DNA of 64,000 bases, from positions 15,365,153 to 15,429,152 of the forward strand of contig NC_079978.1 in NCBI RefSeq assembly GCF_029852145.1, in the 5' to 3' direction. The translations under genes were made by a program, and so were the position numbers. Positions 12,400 to 24,500 of this stretch are shown piece by piece; position 1 is the first letter of the stretch, and each line of letters opens with the position of its first letter. The stretch is from Microplitis mediator. Taxonomy: Eukaryota; Arthropoda; Insecta; Hymenoptera; Braconidae. The notes under the pieces are model-generated. The model searched no databases and was not told the DNA's origin. It saw only the letters and a list, made by a program, of their open reading frames with translations.

Positions 12400-15300
12400 A
12401 GCCCGATCTTGTGGGCCAAGGCGCTACACAAGCCAGAGTGGCTACACATGCGATAGTGGAGCTAAGACTCCAAAGAATACTACGATTCTGTGGACTCAAG
12501 AAAGTTACACAGACCTGAGTTAGTATTCAACTAGACGTTTAGAGGCTTAGAAACCTCAAGTACCACGATCTTGTGGACCCATTAGGGTTACACAAGCCTG
12601 AGCGGGTACTCTCAGCCGTCCCGAGTCTCTGCCTTAGGAAGAACAGCTCTCAAGTTGAATAGGAGAGACATGGGTCAGGAAAGGCATTCTACATCATTGC
12701 TTCCACGCAAATAATTTTGGTGAAAGTAACTTAGGAGAAACGGCGCATGTTTACTTCGGAGGCTTCTAGGCCGCCCCAATCCGAAAATGAGCATGTTATA
12801 ATTTGTACTTGTACAACGCTGTGGACCTCTGTTACGGAAACTACGAGCAGGAAGTAATGAAGTGGAATGTATCAGCTGATGTGCAAGTATGTTCTAGTGG
12901 GGCAGAACAGAACGCATATCGGCTTGGGCGGGCAGCCCAACGCTGCCAACCCTAAAGGTGATTCCAATCACTCAAAACATATGGAAAAACTCGAATGATT
13001 GTTGAATATATAATAGTGAAACATAAGGCCTGTTCCCTTCGGGGGCAGGCATTTCACTTTAATCGATTTTGAATATATAAGTGATAAACTAGCTTTATGT
13101 CCTGCAACATAAGGCGAAATTTTTCACTTTAATCGATTTTAATTGATTACATGTGGACTTACTGTCTTATGGTCCCTGGACCTACCGCAGTTTTTTTCAC
13201 TTTAATCGATCTTTTTGAATGCAATGATAGTCAAAAGCTATTGTATGTCGACAGAGGACCGATACCACCTCCAATAGGCCCAGGCCCTGCAAAAATTTTT
13301 GATTATCCTAAAATTGCGAAAGCAATAAGTATAAAAATTTCTCAGGGGAAACTCGTCTAAGTATCAGCCCACAGACAAAACTTAACCCTATCCTTCCCTC
13401 TCCAAATCACTAATCATGCTTTTCTCTTTCACAGGTAGCAGCCAAACCAAACTTTCTTCCCTACAGGTACAACTAAGAGTTTAGCGACTCAAACAGCAAA
13501 AATAACCATGGCTTTCTCCTCTCATGATAAATTATCCGCATTGGACCGGCGTTCGGATATGCGGGATCGGTCCGCATGGGAGGGGAATCCCATGGTGGTC
13601 TTAAAACAAACGAACAAACCAATTGAAGACACCTGGACATCACCATCATCATCATCGACGACGACCAACACCACGCTCGTTCGAAGAAGTGCCAGAGTGG
13701 CAAGCCGTGTTATTGTTGAAAATTTGATCGCTAAGCCCCCTGGTACTTCCGTTAATCGTCGACGCGAGAATCGGGAAACGCGGACGCTCACGGGTAAAAT
13801 CACGCGACCAAGTAAATTAGTAATCGCGAAACGGGACTCAACACTTAAAATAGATTCAGTAGTAAACGGTACACATTGTTCGCGGAGCACAAGCCGACGT
13901 ACGTGTCCGGGGTCGAGTAACTTTGCCCACGGTGGGCTTGCAACAGGAGAAGAAACAACAAAAGGGCTCGGTGCGGTAAACGAAATTCAACCCCCCCCCC
14001 CAATTCCGACAACAGTAGAGAGAGAAGGAGGTGAGAGAGAATTCAACGCGGAAGGTCTTCGAGTCTTGCAGGTGAACTTGCGAAACGATAAGGCGGGAAC
14101 ACTGGAGACAGGTGCCTTGTGGGAGGAGGAACGTATTGAAGTCCTTCTTTTGCAAGAGCCATACGCAGTTGCAAGTAATAAATGTTTCAACATACCCGGT
14201 TTTGGCAGCAATGTACAAATTGCTGCTACAACCGGGGAGAGGCTATTTGCGCCCATTTGTCTAACTAATCCAAAGTACAGAATGATGGACATTTCGCAAC
14301 TAAGCACCGCGCACTGCGTATGTGCTCAAATTGTGGGTCCAGGCATTTCTGTCTATGTGGTATCGTCATACTTCCAGTGTCGAGACAAAATAGAAATTCA
14401 CATCACGCAATTAGAAAAGGTAGCACAGGCACTAAGGGGAAACAAAGTTTTATTTGGGATGGACGCGAACGCTAGATCAATTAGATGGGGCCCAGAAACA
14501 AATGAAAAGGGAGAAAAACTAGAGGATTTTATAGATGACTATGGGTTAGAAATTTTAAATGTAAAAAGGGAGGGTCCAACTTATTCTTGGGGTTCAGGGG
14601 AGTCATACATAGATATTACCTTAGCCACCCCAAAACTTGCACGGTACGTACGGGACTGGTCCATCAAACGCGAGTGGGTGCGAAGTACCGACCACTATGC
14701 GATCGATATCAGCCTAGGAATTCCAAGAGATCGGGAGGGTCTCGATGGGGCGGATCCCAAGCGGTTCAACCTTGCGTTGGCCGACTGGGAAAAGTTCCGC
14801 GAGAAACTACCAGAACTCGCAAGAGTGAATCTTGAGGGTCTAGCACTGGAAACGGTCGAGGACGTGGAAAAGTATACCGATGCACTTACTGAAACCATTA
14901 TAGAATCATGTGAATTTGCTATCCCGCGGAAGAAGCCGCACGTAAAGTCATACCCGTGGTGGTCCAGGGAACTGACAAAAGAAAAGAGAGTAGTTTACAA
15001 AGCTAGAAGAGGATTCCAGAGGGAGACAGACGAAGGGAAAAAGACAGAACTTAAAGAGACTTACTTACGACTTTGCAAGACATACTCAAAACATGGTAAA
15101 AGACAGAGAGAAAACAGCTGGCGAGAGTTTGTCACGTCGAACGGTAACAAGGAGCACTGAGGCATCGTTTACAAGCTCCAGGCAGACAAACACCGAGTTA
15201 ACAGAGTGCTCATCACACTCCGGCGTGACGGGCGATCCACAGAAAGCTTTAAGGACACAGTTAGCTGCTTTCTCAACACACACATTGTAGACGACAAACC

Positions 15301-17300
15301 AGACGAAGAGACAGAGAAACAGAAAGTAACTCGGGAGAACTCAGAGACGCCACCAGACACCGCGGACGCCGATTTATTCACCCCGCGTGAACTATACAGA
15401 ATTTTGAAAACCCTTAAAAATAAGAAAGCACCCGGACCAGACTTAGTAGAAAACGAAGTAATCAAAAGGGCGGGAGTCATTTTATCGAGGGAATTTTTAG
15501 AGTTATGTAACAGATGCCTAGAGCTAGGAGTTTTCCCTACCGCATGGAAAGAGGGTGGGATTATCGTGCTCCTTAAGAGCAGTGACAAAGACGCGAGCGA
15601 CCCAAAATCTTATAGGCCAATATGTTTACTTTCGGTTATCGGGTAGGTATTTGAGAGATTGTTAAAGTCGAGTCTCACCACCACAGTCTTAGCTGGGGAT
15701 AAGATCTCCAGTCAACAATTTGGTTTAATGGCCAAGAGGTCGACTGAAGATGCAATCGTTGAGATACGCCGCTTGCTAGATTCGACAACAGAGAATCTGG
15801 CAATCGGACTTCTCTTCGATATTTCTGGTGCCTTTGACAACGTGTGGTGGCCGCGAGTGCTCGAGAGATTGAAGCAGCGAGAATGCCCCAAGAATGTTTA
15901 CAGGGTAGTGCAGAGTTACTTTGAGGATAGGGCAGTAGGACTGTCATAGGGATTCGGGTGGGAAAAGAAAAAGCCAACAAGGGGATATCCACAGGGATCA
16001 GTCTTAGGGCCACTATTTTGGAACATTATGTTCGACGACCTACTTAAGCGGCAGCAGGTTGGAGTGACCTATGTGGAGTGGAGGAATGGAAGGCTCTTAG
16101 GGCCCTGCAACGTCGAGCCCTGATTACGATGACGTGTTTATACAAGACGGCATCGTATGAGGGACTTTGTGTAGTTGCAGGGGCAGTGCCCATTCAGCTT
16201 GTGATTGATGAACGTTGCGCCCGTTACAATCTTCGTACTGGCAAACAGGCAACCCTTGGAACCGTGACCGTGCAGCCAGATGACGAAGAAGGCCTTGTCT
16301 CCCTCAGAAAAGAAACCATTCGCAGATGGCAAGAACAGTGGTCCACAACGGACGACGGACGTATGACATTCAACTTCTTCCCAGACGTTACTGAACGTCT
16401 AGCGAGCAAACACATGAGCCCTAACTTCTGGCTTACCTAAATGTTAACCGGTCATGGCTGTTTTAAGGATAGACTCTTTAAGTACGGATTCGCAAAGGAT
16501 CGCAAATGCCCCCAATGCAACAAAAGGTGGGATACTGTTCAGCACTTACTGCTAAAATGCACCGAGTTCGAGCTCAGCGTGAGGTGCTCCAGAGCATAGA
16601 AGGGTGGGGCGCGGAGTGGCCACAAATCGGGCATGTTCTTGTCACCCCAAATTCCTTTAAAGTCTTTAATGGTTTCAGCAAAGATTGTCTTCACCAAAAA
16701 CTCAGCAGCCAGTTCCAACACAGAGAGGAAGGAGGAGAGGAGTACTAGACCGCGGTTCAACTGGCATCCACCCAGGTGTTGTCGGAGCATCTGGGCATAG
16801 GTGCGCAGAACTCACGATTTGTGAGGACTCTGTGCATCTCCGGTGTTAGCCCGAAGTTAGGTGAGTGTGAGAATGTGTGAAAAATGGACGAATGAATGAA
16901 AACAAAACTGGGTGTCTCCTTCGGAAGGCAGGGGAAAGAGTACCACGTCCCCTCTTGACCAAGTGGTATGTCGACCAATACATAATTGGTACTGTGAAGG
17001 CCCATTCCAAGCCCTACTTCGACCAGAGTCTCTATATTTCCTGAAATGGGAGGAGTGTTATGGGCCCACGTGCGGTCGGACTCGTAGTGGCTGTGGTTAG
17101 ATACCATACGTAATGAGGATTTTTTATTATACCTCCGGTAAATGTCCACTCTTGGTTTCGGCCGAGAGTGTCGCTTAAAGTGTAGCAAAGACGGGATTAC
17201 TCAACGCGAGTATGCCCAAAAAGGCGAGGTCTCGGCTTCCGGTCGGCGGAGGCGGACTTAGGTCCACGTTACATTAATTAACCATGCCAAGCCATCGGAA
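12400..17300 (+). mobile_element. R1-clade non-LTR retrotransposon (LINE), internally deleted
   Basis: A leader from about 12400 holds three diverged copies of a motif with CGATCTTGTGG and TACACAAGCC (12409, 12480, 12567). Three copies of TTTCACTTTAATCGAT follow (13069, 13119, 13195), then the coding region (13508-16600) and a 3' region of about 700 bp ending in a short A run near 17300, just before pogo transposase sequence. A short frame at 13151-13360 is unassigned; no ORF1 with zinc knuckles is visible. Flanks are not 28S rDNA, so this is not the site-specific R1. Leader start and 3' end are estimates. Confidence 0.75.
13508..16600 (+). pseudogene. R1-clade LINE ORF2 (endonuclease + reverse transcriptase), broken
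   Basis: ORF2 nicks target DNA and reverse-transcribes the element. Visible in order: an Arg/Ser-rich head; an AP-type endonuclease with LRVLQVNLR, LLLQEPY, GMDANARSIRWG and STDHYAI; RT motifs KKAPGPDLVENEVIK, SYRPICLLSVIG, QFGLMAKRSTEDA, ISGAFDNVWW and YPQGSVLGPLFWN; and a C-terminal finger CPQCNKRWDTVQHLLLKC. Three in-frame stops (TGA 15158-15160, TAG 15644-15646, TAG near 15947) interrupt one frame without a shift. At about 16060-16080 the frame jumps straight from the YPQGS motif region to C-terminal sequence: the block with the catalytic YADD is missing. A further stop lies at 16438-16440. Inactive. Confidence 0.88.
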
Positions 17301-18013
17301 AAAAATCGAATTTTATTGGTTCTTGATAACCATGACTCTCATATTTCTATCTCAGCTATCAACTATTGCCGAGAAAATTTTATAACTATGCTGTCATTTC
17401 CACCACACACGTCTCATAAACTCCAACTACATAATAGAAGTGTATTTGGTCCATTCGAGCGTCGTTTCAATGCAGAATCCGATCGTTGGTGTAAAAGTCA
17501 TCCTGGGGTCCGTATGATTATCTACGATATCCCTTTTGTAACTGCAGAAGCTATTTCATCAGTAACAGCAAAACATAAAAGCTGGTTCTGAATGCACTGG
17601 AATTTATCCATTTGATCCTAACATATTTTCTGATGAAGAATTTTCACCTGCCACTGTGACTGATATGCCACTACCAAATGAAAAGCCTGATCAATCAGCT
17701 CCCTCATGCAGTACTTCAGTTGATAATCCTCATCACATTGCTACTCTCTCCTTTGACTCCTCCAATTAACAACAGTGATCGTATATTGCGTGATAAAACT
17801 AATCATGAACAAGTAAATATCATTACTCCTCCACAAATATGGCCTTTACCACAAGCCCCATCAACTAAAAAAGCCAGAAAGGGTCGTGTACGCGGTAAAA
17901 CGGCAATTTACACAGATACACCTGAGAAATTAGAAATAGAAGCTGAAAATAATGCAAAAACAAAAAAAAGTTTTACAATTGGATGAAGAGACGGATGTTG
18001 ATGAAAAAAAATA
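17298..18013 (+). pseudogene. pogo-family (DDE_1, jerky/Tigger-like) transposase, C-terminal part
   Basis: Begins mid-protein at VLDNHDSHIS, the second catalytic Asp block of DDE_1 transposases, then TSHKLQ, SVFGPFERRFNAESD and HPGVRMIIYDI. A frameshift near 17580 leads to GSECTGIYPFDPNIFSDEEF, another near 17765 to PPQIWPLPQAP and RGKTAIYTDTPEKLEIE, all in the family's usual order. The N-terminal HTH domain and first Asp are absent. The sequence starts right where the R1 element ends, so the LINE probably inserted into this copy or the junction is a deletion. Confidence 0.8.
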
Positions 18014-18387
18014 AACCAAAAACATTAAAGTCAGCTAATAAACCAAAAAAAAATAGAGTACAAAAGAAGAAAAAAATGATATTTGTACCTGAGATTGTGA
18101 TTTTTTATAACTATGTGTGTGAAAGTTGTTAATTTATTTATGCAATATAATATCTGTGCATTAAAAATGTGCAATAGTAATATTAACAAGTAACAATTAA
18201 TATATTATTTATTAAAAGTTCGGGTTTGAGTTTTAAATACTATTGGTTCAATTGACCCCCAGCAGTAATTCAATTGCCCCCACGCAGGGGTCAATTGAAC
18301 CATTTGACGCGTTTGCATAAATTAATAATTTTTAAGAATTCACGTTATTTATTGACTAATTAATGTGTTGATAATGATAGAAGATAT
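18014..18387. other. pogo 3' flank with a short palindrome
   Basis: AT-rich. At 18244-18302 GGTTCAATTGACCCC is answered by GGGGTCAATTGAACC around a short spacer. This may be a terminal repeat region of the pogo element, but only this side was found. Confidence 0.4.
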
Positions 18388-18395
18388 AATAAACT

Positions 18396-18510
18396 GGTGA
18401 CACGCGTTTTGATCCCCAGACAAAATATCCCCAAGACAGAATATCCCCAAGACAAAATATCCCTGGACAAAATATTCCCGGACAAATTATACTCATGACA
18501 AAATAATCAA
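18396..18510 (+). repeat. MULE left terminal inverted repeat
   Basis: Four to five copies of a degenerate word like CCCCAAGACAAAATAT in tandem. The matching right end is 35265-35372 on the minus strand. Subterminal repeats of this kind commonly bind MULE transposase; that role is inferred. Confidence 0.85.
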
Positions 18511-18919
18511 AAAAAAAAAAAAAAGAAAAATTATTATTATTTTTTGTTATGATTTGTTACGTCTGGCAAAATTTAGACGATTTTATTTTAATTTTATAAT
18601 TTTTTAAATAAGTAAAACAGAATAATGAGAGTATACATTAAGTGCCTCGATGGTCAGTTTTAGAAATCGTTTTGGTGCGTCACAAAAGCTTTTAACGGCT
18701 TAAACCAAAACAAACAAATAAATAGGAATTTTTATCAGTTTTCGAATACTAGATAAGAGCTGAACACATTTTAAACTCATTAAAAAAAATGTTTTAACAA
18801 AACAAATGACTCATTTTTAATGTTTTAGCTAAAAATATTTCATAAAGATAATTCATAAAAAATTATTTCATAGTCCGATAAATAATAACATTTTATTATT
18901 TTTATAAATAATAAATAAT

Positions 18920-19125
18920 GTTAAAGGTTCTAAGTGAGGACACTAGACCTGGTAAATAATTTAGTAGGTTATTAATAATAATTAATAAATAATAGTAAAA
19001 GGTTCTAAGTGAGAACACTAGACCTGGTAAATAATATAATATTTTATAAATAATAATTAATAAATAATGCTCAAAGGTTCTAGGCAGCTTGCCAGGCCTG
19101 ATAAATAATAGCCAATAATAAATAA
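18920..19125 (+). repeat. Three diverged tandem copies, about 85 bp
   Basis: AAAGGTTCTAAGTGAG and CACTAGACCTGGTAAATAAT recur near 18924, 18992 and 19074, the last decayed. Part of the solo LTR. Confidence 0.7.
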
Positions 19126-19694
19126 TAATTTAATAAATAAATAATAATTCATAATAGTAAAGATGATGTACATGAATATATGATGTACATGAGTATGTGT
19201 ATGTATGCGTGTGTGTGTTTTGCTCACGTGTAAATGTGCTTGCGTGTGGGTGGACACATATACGCACACATATGTACACATACTCATACGAGGGCATCCA
19301 CTTGTAGTGGGAGTTCATACGACACTCTGGAAAATCTAAGAGTGAGGGTAAGGGCCCAGGAATTCGGACACTTAATTGGTCACGCTTTTTCCCCCAATTG
19401 AGGTCAACTGGAACGCCCCGAAAATCGACACCCGAAAAATTGGTCGTGTGAACTCTCTCTCTTGACCAGGATCTCCAAGTATGCGGATCGTAAATAAAAC
19501 TTAGGTTCAGTGGCCGGGTTCCCCCGGGATCCTCCACGTAGAATGGACAAGTATATTTTTAATTAGAGTCAGTGAGCGTTATACTAAGTGTTCTCTAGTA
19601 TATCTTTTTATTTAAATATTTTCGCAACGGTAAATACTGCAAGGTGGAAACCCAGGTATGTTAATAAATATTTAATATAAAATACCACAGATAA

Positions 19695-20425
19695 AATTTT
19701 GTAAGAGACTGAAAAATAGTCTGGTCACAAATTATTATATTTGAATTTATATGGGAATAATTAACTTTTGTAAGAGACTGAGAAATAGTCTGGTCACAAA
19801 TTATTATATTTGAATTTATATGGGAATAATTAACTTTTGTAAGAGACTGAGAAATAGTCTGGTCACGAATTATTATATTTGAATTTATATGGAATAATTA
19901 AATTTTGTAAGAGACTAAGAAATAGTCTGGTCACAAATTATTATACTTGAATTTATATGGAATAATTAACTTTTGTAAGAGACTAAGAAATAGTCTGGTC
20001 ACAATTTATTATATTTGAATTTATATGGGAATAATTAACTTTTGTAAGAGACTGAAAAATAGTCTGGTCACAAATTATTATATTTGAATTTATATGGGAA
20101 TAATTAACTTTTGTAAGAGACTAAGAAATAGTCTGGTCACAATTTATTATATTTGAATTTATATGGGAATAATTAACTTTTGTAAGAGACTGAAAAATAG
20201 TCTGGTCACAAATTATTATATTTGAATTTATATGGGAATAATTAACTTTTGTAAGAGACTAAGAAATAGTCTGGTCACAATTTATTATATTTGAATTTAT
20301 ATGGTAATAATTAACTTTTGTAAGAGACTGAAAAATAGTCTGGTCACAAATTATTATATTTGAATTTATATGGGAATAGTTAAATTTTGTAAGAGACTTT
20401 AAGGAATAGTCTGGTCGCGAATTTT
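19695..20425 (+). repeat. Minisatellite, 69 bp unit, 11 copies
   Basis: GTAAGAGACT starts at 19701, 19770, 19839, 19907, 19975, 20044, 20113, 20182, 20251, 20320 and 20389: period 69, twice 68. Each unit has AGACT-7 nt-AGTCT, a small hairpin, then GGTCAC and an AT-rich filler. Copies 6 to 10 alternate between two variants (ACTGAAAAAT and ACTAAGAAAT), which suggests a higher-order 138 bp unit. Confidence 0.93.
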
Positions 20426-20945
20426 ATTTTTGAATTTATATTTTGATTAATTAATTTTATTTAAGTGTTGTTTTAACATTTAAATTTTGTGTTTAGAATT
20501 TATATTGGAATAATCAATTTTTATTCGTTTTTAAATTGTATTTGAATAATTAATTTTTGCTACGTGCCGTTTATCATTTTTATTCGGTTTAATATTTGTA
20601 TTTGAATAATTAATTTTATTAAGTGCTGTTTACACTTAATATTACGTTAAAAATTGTAATTAAATAATTTTCAATAACTAAATTTTTGTAATAGTTATTT
20701 AGCAACCAATAATATTTGTACGGTTTTACAATATATGTATTAAATTTAAACAGAGAATTCATCATTTAATTTAACCTTCACCAACAATATTATTAAGACA
20801 AAAACCTCTGGAGTTCCCGGTCTATAGGCTTCGGCTTGGGCCAAATACTCACAAACTTAAATAATTACGTACCAAGTTTTGGACGTAACAGATTATTTAT
20901 TCAATATTTAAACATTTACCTAAATATATTAATTTAATAATTTTC

Positions 20946-21479
20946 TGTTCAGTTCGTAGTTTAAAATTTTAAACTTTCTCACGAAAAATAGTTTATTGTA
21001 TTCTTTCTATATTTTTTCTCTAAACTTATTTTTGTAGATTGTAAAATTTATTGCTTCTTGTTTAATTTTAAAATTGTAAAATTCTCAGGACGGCCAACTT
21101 GACATCTGTTTAGTCTTAAGAAATTGTATTTTTTCATTTCCATACGATTTAAATTTTCTTCATGTTTTTTTTTTTGTTTAAGGGGGGGGGGGTAGGGTTT
21201 TAAAGGCGAAAAAGAAGCATATTTTTGTGATTTTTTTCCGGCGAGATGAGTAATATAATTTCATTAAACTTAATCACACATTATTGTACAACTTTTGAAG
21301 AATATCAGAAAAAATTTTCAACAAAAAATATTGATTAATAAGCTGGTGACGTTGAATCTCCGGAGGTGCCTCGAAAAAAAGTCGTTTTGCGGTGAACATC
21401 ATAACTCGTTACCGGATCATCGGAAAAAAAAAAATTGATATGCATTTTAAAGTTGATGTATTTCTCGAGGTAACCACGA

Positions 21480-21510
<31 letters not shown>

Positions 21511-22653
21511 CAATTTTTTGCAGCATTCGGAAGTGAAAAGCGCGATTTTAGCTCAAAAAATCGCGGTTAATTTGTTATTAAAAAATAGAAAAAAATGAAA
21601 AACAAAAAAAAACTCTTCGTAGTTACCTGTTGATTTATGTGAAGAAGTAATGTTCGAATTTTCAAAGGGATCGGTTCAGTACATTTTGAGTTATGATGTT
21701 CACGGACTTTAAAAATACCGTTTTCGGGAAAATCCATTTAAAGTTTTTTATTCGTGAAAATTTGAAATAAACTATCAATCAAAGAATATGAATTTTTATA
21801 CTTATATTGTCATCAGTTTACATCCTTTGAAAGACACATTGCCGGAGAAAGGGATTCGGAAGAACAAAGAAAATTGCAGCTGATTTCTACTAGGGGTATG
21901 TAGGGGCAGGTCAGGCAGGTGTAAAATTCAGGTATACCGGCCGGTCATTTGAAACGCTGTAACTCCGTTAGTTTTACTCGGATTGATTTAAAATTTGTAC
22001 ACAATATTCTTGACATATTGCTCATTCAGAAAAAAAATTTAAAAAAAAAATTATTTTAAATAATTTAAAACCCCTACCCCCCACTTAACTGCGTTGACCG
22101 TCACTTTGTGAACATTTTTTTTTTTTTTGCTCTACAATCCGACCGTTTGGGTCTCGCATCCTTTATTGCACCCTGGGAAAATAACCCGACATTTCCAAAT
22201 ATTTTTTATATAGTTACGCTTAAGAAGTTGTAAATTTTATTTAAGTAATATTTAAGTAAAATGCCATTTTTAAGTAATGACCTTCAACCTCTCAGCGCTC
22301 CTTTAGCCTTTTGGGTCCGTCCCAATCGACCCACCTACGTACGACTTTCCACAGCCCCTTTTTCCCTTTCCTTTACTTGTTTACCAATCACTCGTGTTAA
22401 TTTTCTTTCCACTAAAATTGTGACCCTCTCCAGTTTTTCGCATCCTTTTAAAATTTGTACAACCAAATTATGTTCTAAGTTTGTAAGTTAGTTACCATCA
22501 ATGTACTGTATCGTCAACACGTCTATGACTAGTACAAAATAAACTCAACAATAAACCTTAACTGAGCCGAGTCTCAATTTATTCGACTGCCCTTATATTT
22601 ATTTAAATATTAAGTGCAAATATTTCACAGCAAAATAGTTGTGAATCTGTTCA
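20946..22653 (+). repeat. BEL 5' LTR (801 bp plus 907 bp insertion)
   Basis: TGTTCAGTTCG...GAATCTGTTCA. Removing the TTAA-flanked element and one TTAA copy (907 bp) gives exactly 801 bp, the length of the 3' LTR. Confidence 0.93.
21182..22084. mobile_element. Nonautonomous element with TTAA target duplication
   Basis: 903 bp flanked by TTAA (21178-21181, 22085-22088). Its ends are inverted: a G run then TAGGGTTTTAAA on the left, TTTAAAACCCCTACCCCCC on the right. The 3' LTR shows the empty site (GTTTAACTG). There is no transposase frame. TTAA is the target of piggyBac and Kolobok families; which one mobilised it cannot be told. Confidence 0.9.
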
Positions 22654-22670
22654 TGGTCCTTCGAGCCGGA
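22654..22670 (+). other. BEL primer-binding site
   Basis: TGGTCCTTCGAGCCGGA starts directly after the LTR. It is complementary to a tRNA 3' end with CCA, as needed to prime minus-strand DNA synthesis. The tRNA identity was not determined. Confidence 0.85.
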
Positions 22671-23103
22671 TTTTCTTAAAAAATTATATAATTAATTCGG
22701 TACTATCTTCATTGTGTTCGAAAACTGTAATTGCACAGTTTTAATTTCGCTACAAACAATTAAATACTTCGATTATTACAATTGTGAGTGCAGTGTATAA
22801 GTTTTTTAATATTGCATTTCCGTCACTGTTACATCGTTATCATCGAGATTCAACCATCGTCGTCGGCAGTATATCTACTGTATATCATCAACCCTTTCGA
22901 ATCCATTGGAAGGACGCCAGTGGCAGTCCCGCATCATCGCAACGTCAGTGATCCTGTCATATTATCGGAGCATTAGTAGCCTGCAACGATCAAGGTAAGT
23001 CAATTGGACCATCCAATATTTCCTTACTTCAATTTGAATTCCTATTTTGTATCGCATTGATCTCAAGTCTCAAATACAACATTCATTTGCTAATTTAAAA
23101 ATC

Positions 23104-24500
23104 ATGACCGAACAAGCTATTAAAGTTTTAAAGTCCAAGCGCGGAATCGCCAAGAGGGCGTTGACTAGTTACGATACCTTTCTCCGTCGGTTTGATCCAT
23201 CAAAAGACTTTCCTGCTCTGGAAAAACGTTACAAGGAAATAGAGGCAACTCGGGAAGCCTTCGAGTCTCATCAATCGCAGTTAGAATCACTTATGGATGA
23301 AAGCGAAGAGCTTTCAAATTATCGAACTGAATTCGAAGAACTATATTTCGAAGCATACACAGTCGCCACGAATCTTTTGTCTAAACAAATAACAAATAAG
23401 TCGCAATCATCGACTTCTTCCGCGCACGGGTCTACCATCTTATCGCCATCTCCGTTTCCAATTCCGAATCTCGCAGCTGTAGAAGGTGGGGATAATCTTC
23501 AAACAACGCCATCAGCACCTCTTATTAATTTAACAACTTCACCATCCGTACTTCCTCAAACAACATCAACGACGCCTCTCATGAATCAACCTATCTCACA
23601 ATCCGCGTCTCATCAACCAAATCAATCGGGCTCACATTGGAATCCAAGCCTCCCGGCCATCTCATTGCCTACTTTTCGAGGATCTGTCGATAAGTGGTTG
23701 GAGTTCTATGATTTATTCAATTCACTAGTACATGAGGATAACAGTATACCGCCTATTCGCAAATTATTTTATTTGAAAGGCTGTCTAGCCGGTGAAGCCG
23801 TCGGTGTTATATCATCTATCGAGTTATCTGCTCAAAATTATCTAACTGCGTGGAACTTACTAAAAGAACGTTATGACGATAGAAAATTCATTCGGGACAG
23901 TTACGTCAATCATTAATAGATAACCCTTGTATTTCAAGGGAATTCTCGACGCGTTCGTTTCTCGATCAAATTCAAAAAAATGTTAGATCTCTCCAGGCCT
24001 TAGGAGAACCCGTCGAGCATTGGAACGCGTTATTAATCGTATTGCTCCGCAATAAATTCAATAATTTTCTTCACGAGAGATGGGACGACTATAGTAATGA
24101 CTTGCGCAACCCAACATTAAATCAAATGATCTCATTCTTAAACCGAAGAGCTCAGCTTGAGAGCTCAAAACCCAGGTCGCTACTCCTAAAGGACAAAACT
24201 CTCAAGACAAGCCCAAGTCTTTTAATTCTCAGTCTAATTCGCGATCTCAGCATGCATACATTGCCACTACCTCTCGTAATCAGTGCCTCCATTGCGAAGG
24301 TAATCATTACCTCAGTATGTGCACCAAATTTCTGGCAATGAATCCCTCTCAGCGATACGAGACTTCAAAGAAGGGAGGATGGTGCATCAATTGCCTACGC
24401 AAGGGGCATCGCGCGGCTCAATGCACTTCTGGAAATTGTCGTAATTGCAGCCAGAGACATCACACTCTCTTACACTTCGATAAGCCGAACGTCGGCAACT
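23104..24500 (+). pseudogene. BEL/Pao gag, two frameshifts
   Basis: Structural capsid protein of the element. From MTEQAIKVLKSKRG (start chosen as the first Met before the conserved block), through a coiled-coil-like ALEKRYKEIEATREAF region and a Pro/Thr/Ser-rich linker, to the retrotransposon gag block with LPTFRGSVDKWLEFYDLF and YLKGCLAGEA. A missing base in the G run near 23905 shifts the frame; the family sequence continues as QSLIDNPCISREF and LGEPVEHWNALLI. A second shift lies near 24165-24185. Then come two zinc knuckles, CLHCEGNHYLSMC and CINCLRKGHRAAQC, plus CRNCSQRHHTLLH. A consensus splice donor AAGGTAAGT lies in the leader at 22988-22996. Confidence 0.88.

Larger units (their letters stand above)
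18555..20890 (+). mobile_element. Solo LTR, 2336 bp, 4 bp target duplication GATT
   Basis: Starts TGTTACGTCTGGC and ends TTGGACGTAACA, a TG...CA LTR with inverted ends. GATT flanks both sides (18551-18554, 20891-20894); a 4 bp duplication is typical of Ty3/gypsy. There is no coding sequence. Internally it holds short repeats (18920-19125), a (CA/GT)-rich block near 19190-19280 and an 11-copy minisatellite. It lies inside the MULE. Confidence 0.85.

Noticed and set aside
13151..13360. LINE ORF1 fragment
   Set aside because: The 69-codon frame has no zinc knuckle or other ORF1 hallmark I can point to.
13522..14307. Several minus-strand frames across the LINE
   Set aside because: Antisense shadows of ORF2.
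12400..17300. Site-specific 28S R1 insertion
   Set aside because: Neither flank resembles ribosomal RNA genes.
19695..20425. CRISPR-like array
   Set aside because: Units are contiguous 69 bp tandem repeats without unique spacers, inside an LTR of a eukaryotic genome.
22261..22491. 76-codon frame seen twice (also 31103-31333)
   Set aside because: It lies in the two LTRs of the BEL element; duplication reflects LTR identity, not a gene.
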